In this document: positions 44,367-54,366 of the stretch, in pieces
How the letters are laid out: each line of letters opens with the position of its first letter
Position numbering within the stretch: the stretch's first letter is position 1
From: Salvia splendens
Lineage: Eukaryota > Streptophyta > Magnoliopsida > Lamiales > Lamiaceae
Direction: 5' to 3'
NCBI RefSeq assembly: GCF_004379255.2
Contig: NC_056039.1
Span: 24,193,883 to 24,257,882 of the forward strand
DNA: 64,000 nt
Notes under the pieces: generated by a model
Told to the model about the DNA's origin: nothing
The model's database searches: none
Seen by the model: the letters and a program-made list of their open reading frames with translations, nothing else
Program-made: the position numbers and the translations under genes

Positions 44367-44725
44367 AATGTACCTAAATTGAAGAACAATTACCGGATCT
44401 TATGGAGAAAACGTTGGAAATTGCCGAAAATCGAGAGAGGAATTGAAAGTGTATTCTGTACGCTACTTCTGCCTTACGTGGTCTGTTAAACCTGACTGAA
44501 AGACGCATAAGGGTTATGCGTCATTACACTAAGACGCATAATGGTTATGCGTCTTTATCGACGCATAATGGTTGTGCGTCATTATCCAAAGAAGCACAAG
44601 GGTTGTGCGTTTCATTAATAAAGACGCATAACGGTTATGCGTCACTCCCTAAGTCGGAAGACAACTACACTCTTTCATTAAAATGAAATTTTATTACTAG
44701 CCTAGAACAAAAATAGAAAGAACTC
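44367..44725 (-). repeat. MULE right terminal inverted repeat with five palindromes
   Basis: Five palindromes of the same 21-bp type start at 44502, 44533, 44560, 44591 and 44623. Read from the right terminus the spacings are 32, 31, 27 and 31, the same series as the left end. One palindrome (44591-44611) is eroded. It is the likely promoter of the minus-strand MuDR gene, whose first ATG is at 44247. Confidence 0.85.
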
Positions 44726-45742
44726 TTTGCAGCGGAGAATAAGCTAGGCGAAGGTGGTTTTGGTAGCGTATACAAAGGCTTCTTGCCAGCAATGAATATT
44801 TGGATTGCGGTGAAAAAGGTGTCTGAGGGCTCGAAGCAAGGCCGGAAAGAGTACGAATCGGAAGTGAAGATCATCAGCCAGATGAGGCACAAGAACCTTG
44901 TGGAACTCATGGGGTGGTGCCATAGAAGCGCGGAGCTTCTACTAGTCAACGAGTTCATGCCCAACGGGAGCTTGGACTATCATTTGTTCAAAAACGAATC
45001 ATCCGTCCTTACATTCGAAAAGAGGTACAGAATTGCAGAAGGGGTAGCTTCTGCAATTTTGTACCTCCATGAAGTCCAGTCAAGGAAATACGTGGTCCAC
45101 AGGGATGTCAAAGTGAGCAACGTGATGCTCGATCACAACTTCAACGCGAAGCTCGGGGACTTTGGATTAGCCCGCCTCGTTGATCATGATAAAGACCTCC
45201 ATTCCACCGTTCCTGCAGGGACCATCGGGTACATTGCGCCCGAGTACTCGGCCACGGGCAAGGCGAGCAAGGAAACAGACATCTTCAGCTTCGGGATCGT
45301 GTTGCTCGAAACAGCCTGTGGGAGGAAGCCGGTGGATCACAGGCTCCCCGGAGAAAAAGTGTTGTTGATGGAGTGGGTGTGGGGCCTGTACGAGTCCGGG
45401 AAGGTGCTCGATGCAGCGGATCCGAGGCTTTGCTTTTCGAGACTTGAGGTGCAGAAGATAGAGCGGTTGATGGTGGTGGGGTTGTGGTGTGTGCATCCGC
45501 GGAGCGGGAGGAGGCCGACGATAAGGCAGGTGGTGCGGGCGCTTACGTCCGAGGATCCGCTGCCGAGCCTGCCTCTAGCAATGCCGAAGGCTGTTTATGA
45601 TGATAACGCTGCTTCGGCATCGGCATCGGCATTGCCATCTCAAGTAGCTACCACGAATTCGAGTAGTCATGTGGTTATCAGAGGTTCTTCGAGTTTAACC
45701 ATATCTTCTGGAGGTTTTGCCTCCGATTTGTTGCCCAGTTAG

Positions 45743-45964
45743 TAATTGAGAGCCTTCACTGTTGTCAAAATAACTACTGGTGATGGATTGTCAATTTATT
45801 TAGCCTCTTGTTTTTGTTATTTTTCTTGTTTTGTGTTTTTTTTTCCTTTTTCATTTCATCTTCGTGCCTAAATTTGTGTTGGTGCGATGACAAGTTCTGC
45901 TCTAATTTTATTCCTTTAAGAATGAGAATTCTTGAGATGAAGAACTATTGATGCGTGTATAATA
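45743..45964 (+). other. LecRK 3' flank / 3' UTR
   Basis: T-rich sequence after the LecRK stop codon. No other gene seen. Confidence 0.5.
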
Positions 45965-46195
45965 CTCTTTCCGTCCCAACTAAGTTGAGTTACGTTCCTT
46001 TTTGGGATGTCGCAACTAAGTTGAGTCATTTATCCTTTTGACGAAAAACAAATAATCTAATAACTCTTACTTTATTTAATCATCTACTTTACTCTCTTTA
46101 TCTTTCCTAGTTTATTCATCTTTCCTACTTTTCAATAGAATTTCTTAATCTTCGTACCCAAAAGTTATGTCTCAGCTTAGGTGAGACGGATAGAG
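45965..46195. mobile_element. Stowaway-type MITE
   Basis: 231 bp. The left end CTCTTTCCGTCCCAACTAAG and the right end (complement CTCTATCCGTCTCACCTAAG) are inverted, flanked by TA at 45963-45964 and 46196-46197. The body has CAACTAAGTTGAGT repeats. Non-coding. Confidence 0.87.
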
Positions 46196-46197
46196 TA

Positions 46198-47109
46198 ATA
46201 TATGGAGTCGGGAGAGGAATATATCTATATATATATATATATATATAACATATATAAAAGGAGATTTTTTAGATTAAAACCCGGATTCAGTGAACGATGA
46301 CTTGACATAACTTTATTGATGAAAATATTTTTGGTATGAGTTCACTGAGTACATCATACATACTCAAGTACTCATCCCTGAAAATATTAAAATTGTTTTT
46401 TAATATTGTAGAGATTTCCACAATATGCATTCACCATAACTTATACCTTATGTGAGGTTGTATTTTATGTGAGCACCAAAAGTGATTATGAAATGGCGAT
46501 ATCCTTTTAAGAACTCTAATACTACTTAAGAAGGAAGAGAGAGGTTGTACTGTACTGTTTGTCGCCAATTTGGCAATGGATACAGTGCTTATGCTTCTCT
46601 TGATGGAAGTGGAAACCTCAAGGATTTTGCTTTTAAGGAGCATCGCGCTTCTGACTATCGTAACAATTCACCGAAGAATAAAGCAAAAGGAAAGTCACTC
46701 TCTTCGGTGGGAATGGAATGGAATGTCTTTGATTAATGGAATTGGTTTTTATAGAAGATTTTTGTAACTTTTGGCATTCTTTTTCTTTTTTATGACAGTA
46801 TCATTTATTCTAAAACTTTTCCACTTCATCTCATATATTACCATTTATAATAAGATTATAATAAATCTTTCAAAATAATTTTTTTTACATTTACGTGGCT
46901 TTTCAAATTGGACCCTCTTCAAAGATTTATTATAATCTTTCATCTTCGCCCACTTGATCAGTTTGCTAAGCTTTTTGGCCATTTTTTTTTGCGCCCGCTT
47001 GACCAAGGAACACCACTGCTCGGCCAACCTGCTATTCTGCACACTAAAAACTCCACTTTTCTCGCATTATCTCCCCAAATCAGTATATCAACCACCAATA
47101 AAACTGTGC
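46198..47109. other. Intergenic, AT-rich, no supported gene
   Basis: It holds a TA microsatellite (46222-46250) and a short frame at 46545-46736 beginning MYCTVCRQFGNGYSAY with GSGNLKDFAFKEH. This looks loosely like a zinc-finger piece of a hAT/TTF-type protein but is too short to call. An AT-rich inverted pair, TTATAATAAGATTATAATAA near 46845 and ATTTATTATAATCTTTCA near 46924, is also present. Confidence 0.4.
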
Positions 47110-47530
47110 ATGAAACGAGCCTTATTAAACTGCTCACACTTAAACCATGTTTGTCTTCAAGTATGAAAGAACAAGAAAAAGAATGAAGGCAAGTTACATG
47201 CATGGTACCGACACTTAAGAAAACTAAAACAACTTAGACTGACTAGACAAGACTCAACAAGAAAAACAAATTCAAAAACACATACAAAAGAAAACACTTA
47301 ACACAGATTCATATACACATGCATAAAACTGGCTTAATTCCTAGCAACGTTCCCCACAAGATCAAGATCATTCAATTGTTTGCAGTCTCAAATTCCTCCT
47401 TCCCCCTTGTTCAGCTTGATGAATTGTCAGTTTGTCAAGATAGCCACAATTTTGACCAACTGTTGGATTAACTCAGTCACTCATTCCTAACCAGAGTAAA
47501 AGGGATTCAAAACATCATTGTAAAAAATGG
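47110..47530 (-). mobile_element. Athila-like 3' UTR remnant
   Basis: AACTGCTCACACTTA, then TTGTCTTCAAG (47127-47162), and CAACTG..ATTAACTCAGTCACTCATTCCTAACC (about 47458-47493) match the segment just inside the 3' LTR of Athila-C (52576-52950) in the same orientation. No LTR is attached. Confidence 0.6.
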
Positions 47531-49190
47531 TCATAATTCAGCGGAGTGTTCAAGAGAAAAAGTGACTCCATGTGTGAAGACACGATGACCCTCGAAATTC
47601 AAAATAAAAACCAACAAGTCTTTCAGGTTCGACTCAACACCACCCAAAGCTCGTCATCGCTCAACCTGCAAATAAAGAAAACATATGTAGGGCTGAGTAC
47701 TATAAAATACTCAGTGAACTTATGCCGAAAACACATTTATCAAAATATTTATCATGCCATCGGGTTTTTGTTTTAGAAAGGCCCGAGGTCCCAAAATCAT
47801 TTCACCATTCAAAATCACAGTCGGTAGACCAATTTTCCATTAAAGTCAACCATATATATGCATACATGACATGAAATGTGGCCACACTCCAAGTCACTAG
47901 ACCCACCAACTAAACATGGCGCACAATCTACCATAGATGTACACTAATGCAAGTATGGTTTGTGGCCTTACAATGATTTGAATTCGATTTAAACAATACA
48001 TGGCAAAGCCACTTCAGATAGGTACTGTCAAAAACCAAAATACAGCATGATAGACATATTCTCAATTTATATTCTCATCAATAAAATAATTAGGGCATTT
48101 TCCTTGTTTAAAAGAAAGCTCACCTCGAGTGCTTAATCCTCGATTAAATTCTTTTCCTTACTATCTCGGCTCGTTAGCGAGGATTCACCTTTAGAATTTA
48201 AAGTAATGCATAGATCAACACAGGGAATCAATTATAATAAATAAGATACATGCATCCAATGACTTCCATTATTTTCTCGGTCAAGATTATGAATATCTAC
48301 CAACTAGAAACTTAGTTATTTCGATTAATTTCGGCCGCCCAAGGCATCGCGGTGACGCCGGTTGGCCGTTGACGTCTCCAACGTATTTGCGAAAAGATAA
48401 CTCGGCTCACAAGGATTTAATTAACTCCATTCCAATCCATAAGTAAATATTTTAAAACATCCTCCTTGCCCAAAGAATAAAACAACCACTCTCGGTCCAA
48501 ATCGAAAAGAAACATCCCAATCCCCAAATCTACTAAAACATAACCCATTTGAAGAATAAAGAAAATATAAAATATACTCCTTTTCCCAACAAATACATAC
48601 ACACACACACGTATTCTCACACACTTCCATTTTGAATCACGTTGGCCCAAGATCCTAATGAAATACTGGCTCATGCTATTTTTGCATTTAAAATGTCACC
48701 CACAAGTATGTAGCACGTGGCAAGTTAAATTATCAATCCACAAGGACTAAAATGCTAGAATGATTATTGTGATGCAATGTTGAAAACTATTTAGTCTAAC
48801 TAAGAACAAAGAAGTAGATAAAGACAATTAACTAAATAAAGCAAATAAAATATGGTTTTCATATAAATTGGGAAAAGATAGGGAAATGGATCTGTTAGAA
48901 TGGATCAAGGATGTCACCTACAAGTCATGCTCATCTATTAGGCCTCAATTGTGGTTAGGAAAGTCGGGATTATTAGTTAGACCCTCTCTCGAGTGCATCT
49001 AACGTGTTGATCGACCTCTAATGTCGGAGTCTCTTCCTCATACTTTGAGAACGCCTCCCTAATTCTAGGGACTCAATCCCTCTCTCTAGCACATGCATCT
49101 CTCGATCACATGGGTTGCACGGAGTTGTTGATTACACACCTATCCTAATCATGCATTTCTCAATGAAAATAATCAAGCAAAAGATGTATT
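47531..49190. other. Retroelement-derived intergenic sequence, unassigned
   Basis: No coding region supported. Two stretches look like LTR pieces from other families: 47670-47740 with the imperfect dyad GAGTACTATAAAATACTC, and 48690-49130 (a leader-like text ending in CTCTCTAGCACATGCATCTC). I could not define boundaries. Confidence 0.4.
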
Positions 49191-49193
49191 TAA

Positions 49194-50334
49194 TTGGTAG
49201 CTAAGCAACTAGATAGTAAAAGCTCAATAATCAACAAAACAACAAATGATGCTAAATTTATTGTCAATTTGTTCTTTAAGGAGGTTGTCAAGTTGCATGG
49301 TATCCCAAAGACCATTACGAGTGATCGAGATGTCAAATTTTTTAGTTTCTTTTGGAAAACTCTTGGAGGTATGTTGGGCACTAAACTCCTCTTTTCCACT
49401 ACCGCCCACCACCAAACGGATGGGCAAACAGAAGTGGTTAACCGGTCCTTAGGTTCCCTCCTTCGTGCTCTTGTTTTTTAGAATAAAACATCTTGGGAAT
49501 AGTGCTTACTCATTGCCGAGTTTGCTTATAATAGGACCATACATTCTACTAATTCCTTGTCTCCTTTTGAAGTTGTATATGGTTTCATTCCACTCACCCC
49601 CGTTGGACTTGTCCACGGTAGATTTACCTTTTTCATACTTGACGGATTTAGGTGGCGAGGAAAATGCCAAGTTTGTGAAGGACTTGCACGTTCAAGTGCA
49701 AGATCGGATCCGCCGAAAGGGTGAGCAAGTGGCCCGACAAGTGAATAAAGGGTGGAAATAGATGGCCTTTCAACCCGGGGATTGGGTGTGGGTACACTTA
49801 AGGAAGATATATTTCCCTGACAAGACCAAGGGGAAACTTGCCCCTAGGGGAGATGGTCCATTTCTCATGTTGGAGCGCGGCAGTGACAATGCCTATGTGA
49901 TCGACTTGCCCGGTGAGTACAACGTGAGCTGCACATTCAATATGGCTGACATAAGCCCTTTTTATTTTGTAGGGAGCCCGAATTTGAGGATAAATATTTT
50001 CCAAGAATGGGAGGATGATATGACCCCGCGTGGAGGACCCATGACGATGCGGCTACAAGAGGGGCTCTCCACTTTCTTTCAAAAGGCCATGCGAGAGGAG
50101 TCTAAGAAGACCAGGGAGCCCACGACGATGATCGTGCTGAAAAATGAAGGTTGGACACTCTCATCCGGCCAGGAGAGTCTTGGTTCGCCACCCGGTCGGG
50201 TGTCATCTGCTGGAAGAGCGCCAGCCATTGCTCCCACCCGGCCGGGTATCATTTGCATCCCCAAGTTCCACTCGACCGAGTGCCCCACTGGAAGCGGATG
50301 TGAGTCAGGAAGAGCCACCCGACCGGGTGGGTGA
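49194..50334 (+). pseudogene. Ty3/gypsy (chromovirus-like) integrase C-terminal half
   Basis: 49240-49481 reads [20 protein letters not shown] and [17 protein letters not shown], the integrase core with Asp in SDRD and Glu in GQTEV. Stops follow at 49479 and near 49500. Pieces LIAEFAYNRTIHSTNSLSPF are seen in a shifted frame. From about 49640 comes EENAKFVKDLHVQVQDRIRR and, after TAG 49759-49761, FQPGDWVWVHLRKIYFPDK ... LPRGDGPF-type and LPGEYNVSCTFNMADISPF. This wording is typical of plant chromoviruses on the CRM/Reina side and differs from Athila. The open frame ends at 50334 within the palindrome array. Confidence 0.8.
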
Positions 50335-50437
50335 TGACCGACTGGTCCACCCGGCCGGGTGACATGCCAAAGCATTCGAGTCTCCAGGTAGCTCTACCCG
50401 GTCGGGTGGCTCACTGTCTATGAGCCCACCCGGCCGG
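50189..50437. repeat. Palindrome array CACCCGGnCGGGTG with 79-bp super-period
   Basis: Seven copies or near-copies of the 14-bp dyad begin at 50189, 50235, 50269, 50316, 50348, 50395 and 50427. Spacings alternate 46, 34, 47, 32, 47, 32, so every second unit is 79-80 bp apart. The copy at 50348-50361 is a perfect palindrome. The last unit is cut short. The sequence between dyads is not conserved. It overlaps the end of the chromovirus reading frame and leads into LTR-like sequence. Confidence 0.85.
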
Positions 50438-51061
50438 CTACCATGACTTAGGATAGATTTTGTTGGTCTTTTTCCTGGAATTTGGCCCTAAACTATAAAT
50501 AGCACATTTTCTCATTTTCTTCCTTAAGATTTTGATTGAATTAAGAGCTTGAGAGATTTATTTCCCCTTTGAGGGTTATCTCCAAATTCTTAGTCAGAGG
50601 TTGTTTGAATCAATTAATTCCTAGTGAAGTATGGATCAAGTAAAGATATACTCTGAGGCTTGTGGATTCCTTGAAGGTTTAGCCATGGATGCTTGTTAGC
50701 ATGGTGTAAGTGTCTTAGCTTATTCCGTCAATGACATTTATCCATCTTTCCACGTTATTCGTTTCTTGATCTTCTTTCTTTTTGTTTTAGATTTAATAGT
50801 TGTAGTTGGATCTAATTTTATCTTTAGTTTACTTGATAAATTGAAAATCTACTGAAAAAAATACTTGATCAAACATCTTCAAATTTGGTTTTCCTTAGGA
50901 AATGGATCTCACAATACATGGAACCTTATCAGTTACAGATTTCAGTAGACAATAGTGTGGTGCACACGGATTCAAAAGTATGGAATTGAGATTGGGTAGG
51001 AGAAGTGTATACCTTGAATAACAGATTGTGAAGGATTTGGCTTAAGCAAAAAGGATTTTGG
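50438..51061 (+). other. LTR-like sequence after the chromovirus fragment
   Basis: It includes a TATA-type box in CTAAACTATAAATAGCAC (50492-50509) and a leader-like text with AGAGCTTGAGAGATTTATTT, as expected for the promoter and R/U5 of an LTR. LTR borders were not found. The Athila-C element is inserted at its right end (TSD TTTAT 51062-51066), and the interrupted sequence resumes at 63177. Confidence 0.5.
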
Positions 51062-51066
51062 TTTAT

Positions 51067-52575
51067 TGAAAGAGCAGGTTTGTGCAGGTGTCGTTTCAAG
51101 CAAAGGGTGTATCCTACTGATCAGTATGGAAGTCCCTGCTAATCCTGAACCTGGTATCAATAATCCTCAACCCACTTCTACTGGCTAGTATAGTGGACGT
51201 AAAGGTCGAATCCCACAGAGATTATTGCATTTTGAGAATTGTGGTGATATTCTGGAAGGTTTGGTTAGCTACCACGCTTTGGGTTGAGACTTATCTAGGC
51301 TGGAATTTAAGGTGGTACTCTACTGACTAGGAGGTGTGAGAGACGTTTGATAAGCAGCTGTGTACGTGAGAGTAGGGGACATTATGTCTCTGAAAAAATG
51401 TGTAAGGTACGGAATTACTATAAAAAGCTAAACGGAATATCAGAGGAAAAGAGGTAGTTAGGTGACAAGACTGACAGATCTGTAGGGTAGCGCCTGAAAA
51501 GGTAGAAAAAGTAAAGGACAAAAGCAAAAAGTAACTAAAAAGTAAAAGTGGTCCCAAACTTGGATGGAGATGTTGTCTTCTTCAACATAAATCAAATCAG
51601 ATCAGCAAAACCAGATTCATCAACATAAAAACACAGATTAACAACTTCAAGAACACATATCTACAATTAAAACGTCAAATCAAAAGATCGAACACTGAAA
51701 CTGCAATTATACTTATTGGCCAACATGCAGGGTGGCAGAAATCACGTAAACTGGGTTTTCACACTTAACTAATTCAGATCTAAAATCTAACAGCTATCTA
51801 GACTTGCAAACTCAGAGATATTAACTACAGAAGTTAAAACATGCGATTCCACACAGGAAATTACCGTAACAGCTAGATCTAATCTATCTAGGCAGAAAGA
51901 AGCGAAAACAAACATGAACCGATGCTGGAAAACAACTTCATATTCAATAAAACGTTTGGATCACAACTAAGACTTCAAAGTAAGCAAATATTTAAAGTGC
52001 AACAAATCCAATCGTAATAAAACAGAATGCGATTAACTAAGAAAGCAATAAAGATTGTTTGCCACTCCGGGCGATGAAACTGTTGACACTGCGAGACGCG
52101 CTGACTGGAACGAGAGAATGGAACTCCGGCGAACTGATGATCTTTAAGTGACCATTGCTGTGGCGAGGAACGAGAATTTGAAAGATAATGCTAAAAGAGT
52201 GATCAACCGAAGAGAGATTGCTAACTAAGCGTAGGAGTTAACTAACTATTTGATGATGATTCTCTCTCCAAGTGGCTTCCTTTTATAGGGAGGCCTCCCT
52301 TGATTTTTAGGGTAGACTTCAAACATGAAATGACTCTTTTGCCCCCTTGCTTGCGGCTGATCTTCCCAGCTATCCTTCTTCTCCATCTCGAGCCTTTTTG
52401 GCATGCATACTGGTCAGGATAGCAACATCCTGACGCCCTTTTCGCCTGAAGTATCCGAAGCTTTGCTTACTGGCTAGAACTCTCAACCTGCACACTTAAG
52501 CAACTGTTTTGCAGATATAATTCAATTATGCACATCATACTGACCAGTAACCAAGGCCTAGAATACGACTTATCA
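51067..52575 (-). repeat. Athila-C 3' LTR (complete, 1509 bp)
   Basis: Reverse complement starts TGATAAGTCG (at 52575) and ends CTCTTTCA (at 51067). It matches the Athila-B LTRs in start, end and the CCTATAAAAGGAAG box (complement at about 52280-52295). Confidence 0.92.
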
Positions 52576-54366
52576 AACTGCTCACACTTACCGCATGCTT
52601 GTCCTCAAGCGTGAAGAACAAATAAAAAGAAGTAAGTCGAATTCTAGCCTGGTTACTCCCCTGACCGACTCTATCCTACCCTAGACTCTAACTATGACGC
52701 AAAGAAATCACATAACAAAGACAAACACATAAAAGAAAACTAAAACACTTAGACACCTTAACACAGTAATTGGGCTATATTTTCAACCATCCCTCCCCTC
52801 GGGATCAGGTGCAATCCGGCCTTAGACAGCCTTGAACTTCCGCCCCCCCTTTTCTCTCCCAGTCATTATATCCGCTCGTCAAGATCGCCCAAACTTTCAG
52901 CCAAACACTAGGTTCACTCAGTCACTCATACCTCTCCGGAAATGTTAGGACTGTTCTCTCTAAACGCTAGACCACAGATGCTTCGGACTTAGATCTCACG
53001 TGCAGCTACTGAAGGGCTTTAAGGTTTGTAACGGGACTATTGGTTGTAGTGTTTGGGGTGGATGTTCCTAAGGCTCTAAGGTTAAAAAATTTCCACTTTA
53101 TTTGGTACGTGGGAACTGTGTGTATTCGGGCTCTTGGCTGTCACCTCGGCTTGGCTGGACTTTTTCTGAAGTTGCTTCCCAACTGGTCAGTAGCGTCTTG
53201 TGGCTTCGCCACCCTTATTCCTTCTCATTCTTTTTGTGGTTAAGTGTTTTCGACCATTTTCTTTACATTCTTCTTCCCTTCTCATTGTTTTTTTTGGACC
53301 TGGAATGACTTCCTGGTCGATTTTTTCCTTGCTTCTCAATTCTTTCACTCCAGTTGGTTTCTTTATTGTATATCCTTCTGGCCAGTTGCCTTCTTGCCTT
53401 ATGCCTTGCACACACAATTCCAGGGGCTAGGGGTTAAATCTGGGTATGTGTATGGCTAGAAAGTGGGGTTCTAAGGGTTGGAAAATATTTTTTATTTTTT
53501 TTTTTGGGGGGGGGGGTTTCCTACTGCATTCAGTGTTGCTACACGCAGTCACTTCACCCTAGGCACCTTGTGGCAGCCACTCTTTTCTTTTCTGAATTAG
53601 TGGAAAGTGGTTCCACTTAAGGCTTATAACTCACATTTTAAGAGGGCTTTCGTGTTTGGCTCTGAGGATGGGCTTTTCTTTCATACTCGCATCGTCTATC
53701 CTGACTAGGAGGTACTAAAGGGGGTGGTTTCTATTTTCCAGCATGCCGTATCTCCGTCAATTCCCCTTACCGTCAGCTCAAGACAGTTGAGTTTTAAGCC
53801 CAATCAACACATCAAAGAAAAAAAACTAGACCTAACAAAACACTAACACAAACACAACCCACGCATGTACACATACGTCATACTGGCCATTGCGTCCCCC
53901 CACCCACTTCACAAGTGTCTGCCCTCAGATAAGGCTGTGAAGTGGAAAAGGTAATGGCCAGTACGGTGGACACACAAACATGACAAATAAACGACATGCT
54001 AAAAACTAAAACTTCTCACACTTAGACTATAAAATAGGCTAAGTGGGAGAGGTTAAAACCTAAGCAGAATCCAACAATTACAAAACACATATATACATAA
54101 ACTTCTCACACTTAGACCACGCAATGGGCTAAGTGTGAGTCAGCATGCTTATGAAAACATAAAAACAACAGAACATGCGTCATAGTAGCAAACCCTTTAC
54201 TTCTTACACTTAGACTATAAAATAGGCTAAGTGTTATGAATGGGGTTTGCGCACATACAAAAATTATACTACCTAAACAAACACCAAAACACAAACAAAA
54301 ATACGGAAAACTAAAAAAAAAAACTGAAAATTAAAATGAAAACTAACTGGTCAGTAGGGGTGGTGG
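52576..54366 (-). other. Athila-C 3' UTR with hairpin cluster
   Basis: Counterpart of 21719-23473. Hairpins CTCACACTTAG..CTAAGTGTGAG at about 54104-54139, with siblings at about 54005-54050 and 54203-54235, and the CCACTTCACA..TGTGAAGTGG stem at about 53908-53950. A G run (about 53507-53517) matches the C run of Athila-B in orientation. No gene. Confidence 0.7.

Larger units (their letters stand above)
30475..44725. mobile_element. MULE (Mutator-like element) with PMD and MuDR genes, TSD TTTGCAGCG
   Basis: The element sits in the LecRK kinase exon, flanked by perfect 9-bp duplications TTTGCAGCG (30466-30474 and 44726-44734). Nine bp is the Mutator-superfamily TSD length. Inverted termini are long: 30475-30916 and 44367-44725 both carry CATTTTAATGAA, AGGGAGTGACGCATAACC, phased palindromes and GGTAATTGTTCTTCAATTTA. 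Excluding the nested copia element it is about 5.7 kb. A PMD gene reads inward from the left TIR and a MuDR transposase gene reads inward from the right TIR. This is a convergent layout like the two genes of maize MuDR. Confidence 0.92.
26988..45742 (+). pseudogene. L-type lectin receptor kinase, disrupted by transposons
   Basis: Exon 1 (26988-27523) encodes a signal peptide (MSKSLCIFLFLTLFANATFS) and most of a legume-lectin domain. Exon 2 (29878-30474) completes the lectin domain (WIHYNSSTNLLKV, ATGASFKQNNVKSWNFSS), then a Pro/Gln linker, a basic stop-transfer and membrane segment (LIFGLGGACAAIIFIILAS) and the juxtamembrane FSYRELVDATNDFAA. After the MULE, 44735-45742 gives the kinase: GEGGFGSV loop, IAVKK lysine, HRDVKVSN catalytic loop, DFGLAR and APE, ending at TAG 45740-45742. 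The family senses extracellular ligands at the plasma membrane and signals through the kinase; the sequence looks closest to clade IX-type LecRKs. Lesions: a one-base frameshift in an A8 run (30329-30336), so frame 1 ends at 30373, and the 14-kb MULE. A metal-site VEFDT motif reads VQFDT (about 27421-27435). Confidence 0.9.

Noticed and set aside
46545..46736. Possible zinc-finger protein (MYCTVCRQFGNGYSAY)
   Set aside because: Only about 60 residues, no flanking conserved segments, and no start or exon context. Kept as a note under the spacer.
48417..48674. Minus-strand frame rich in Val/Phe/Tyr
   Set aside because: No recognisable domain, overlaps ACACAC repeats, and lies in unassigned retroelement debris.
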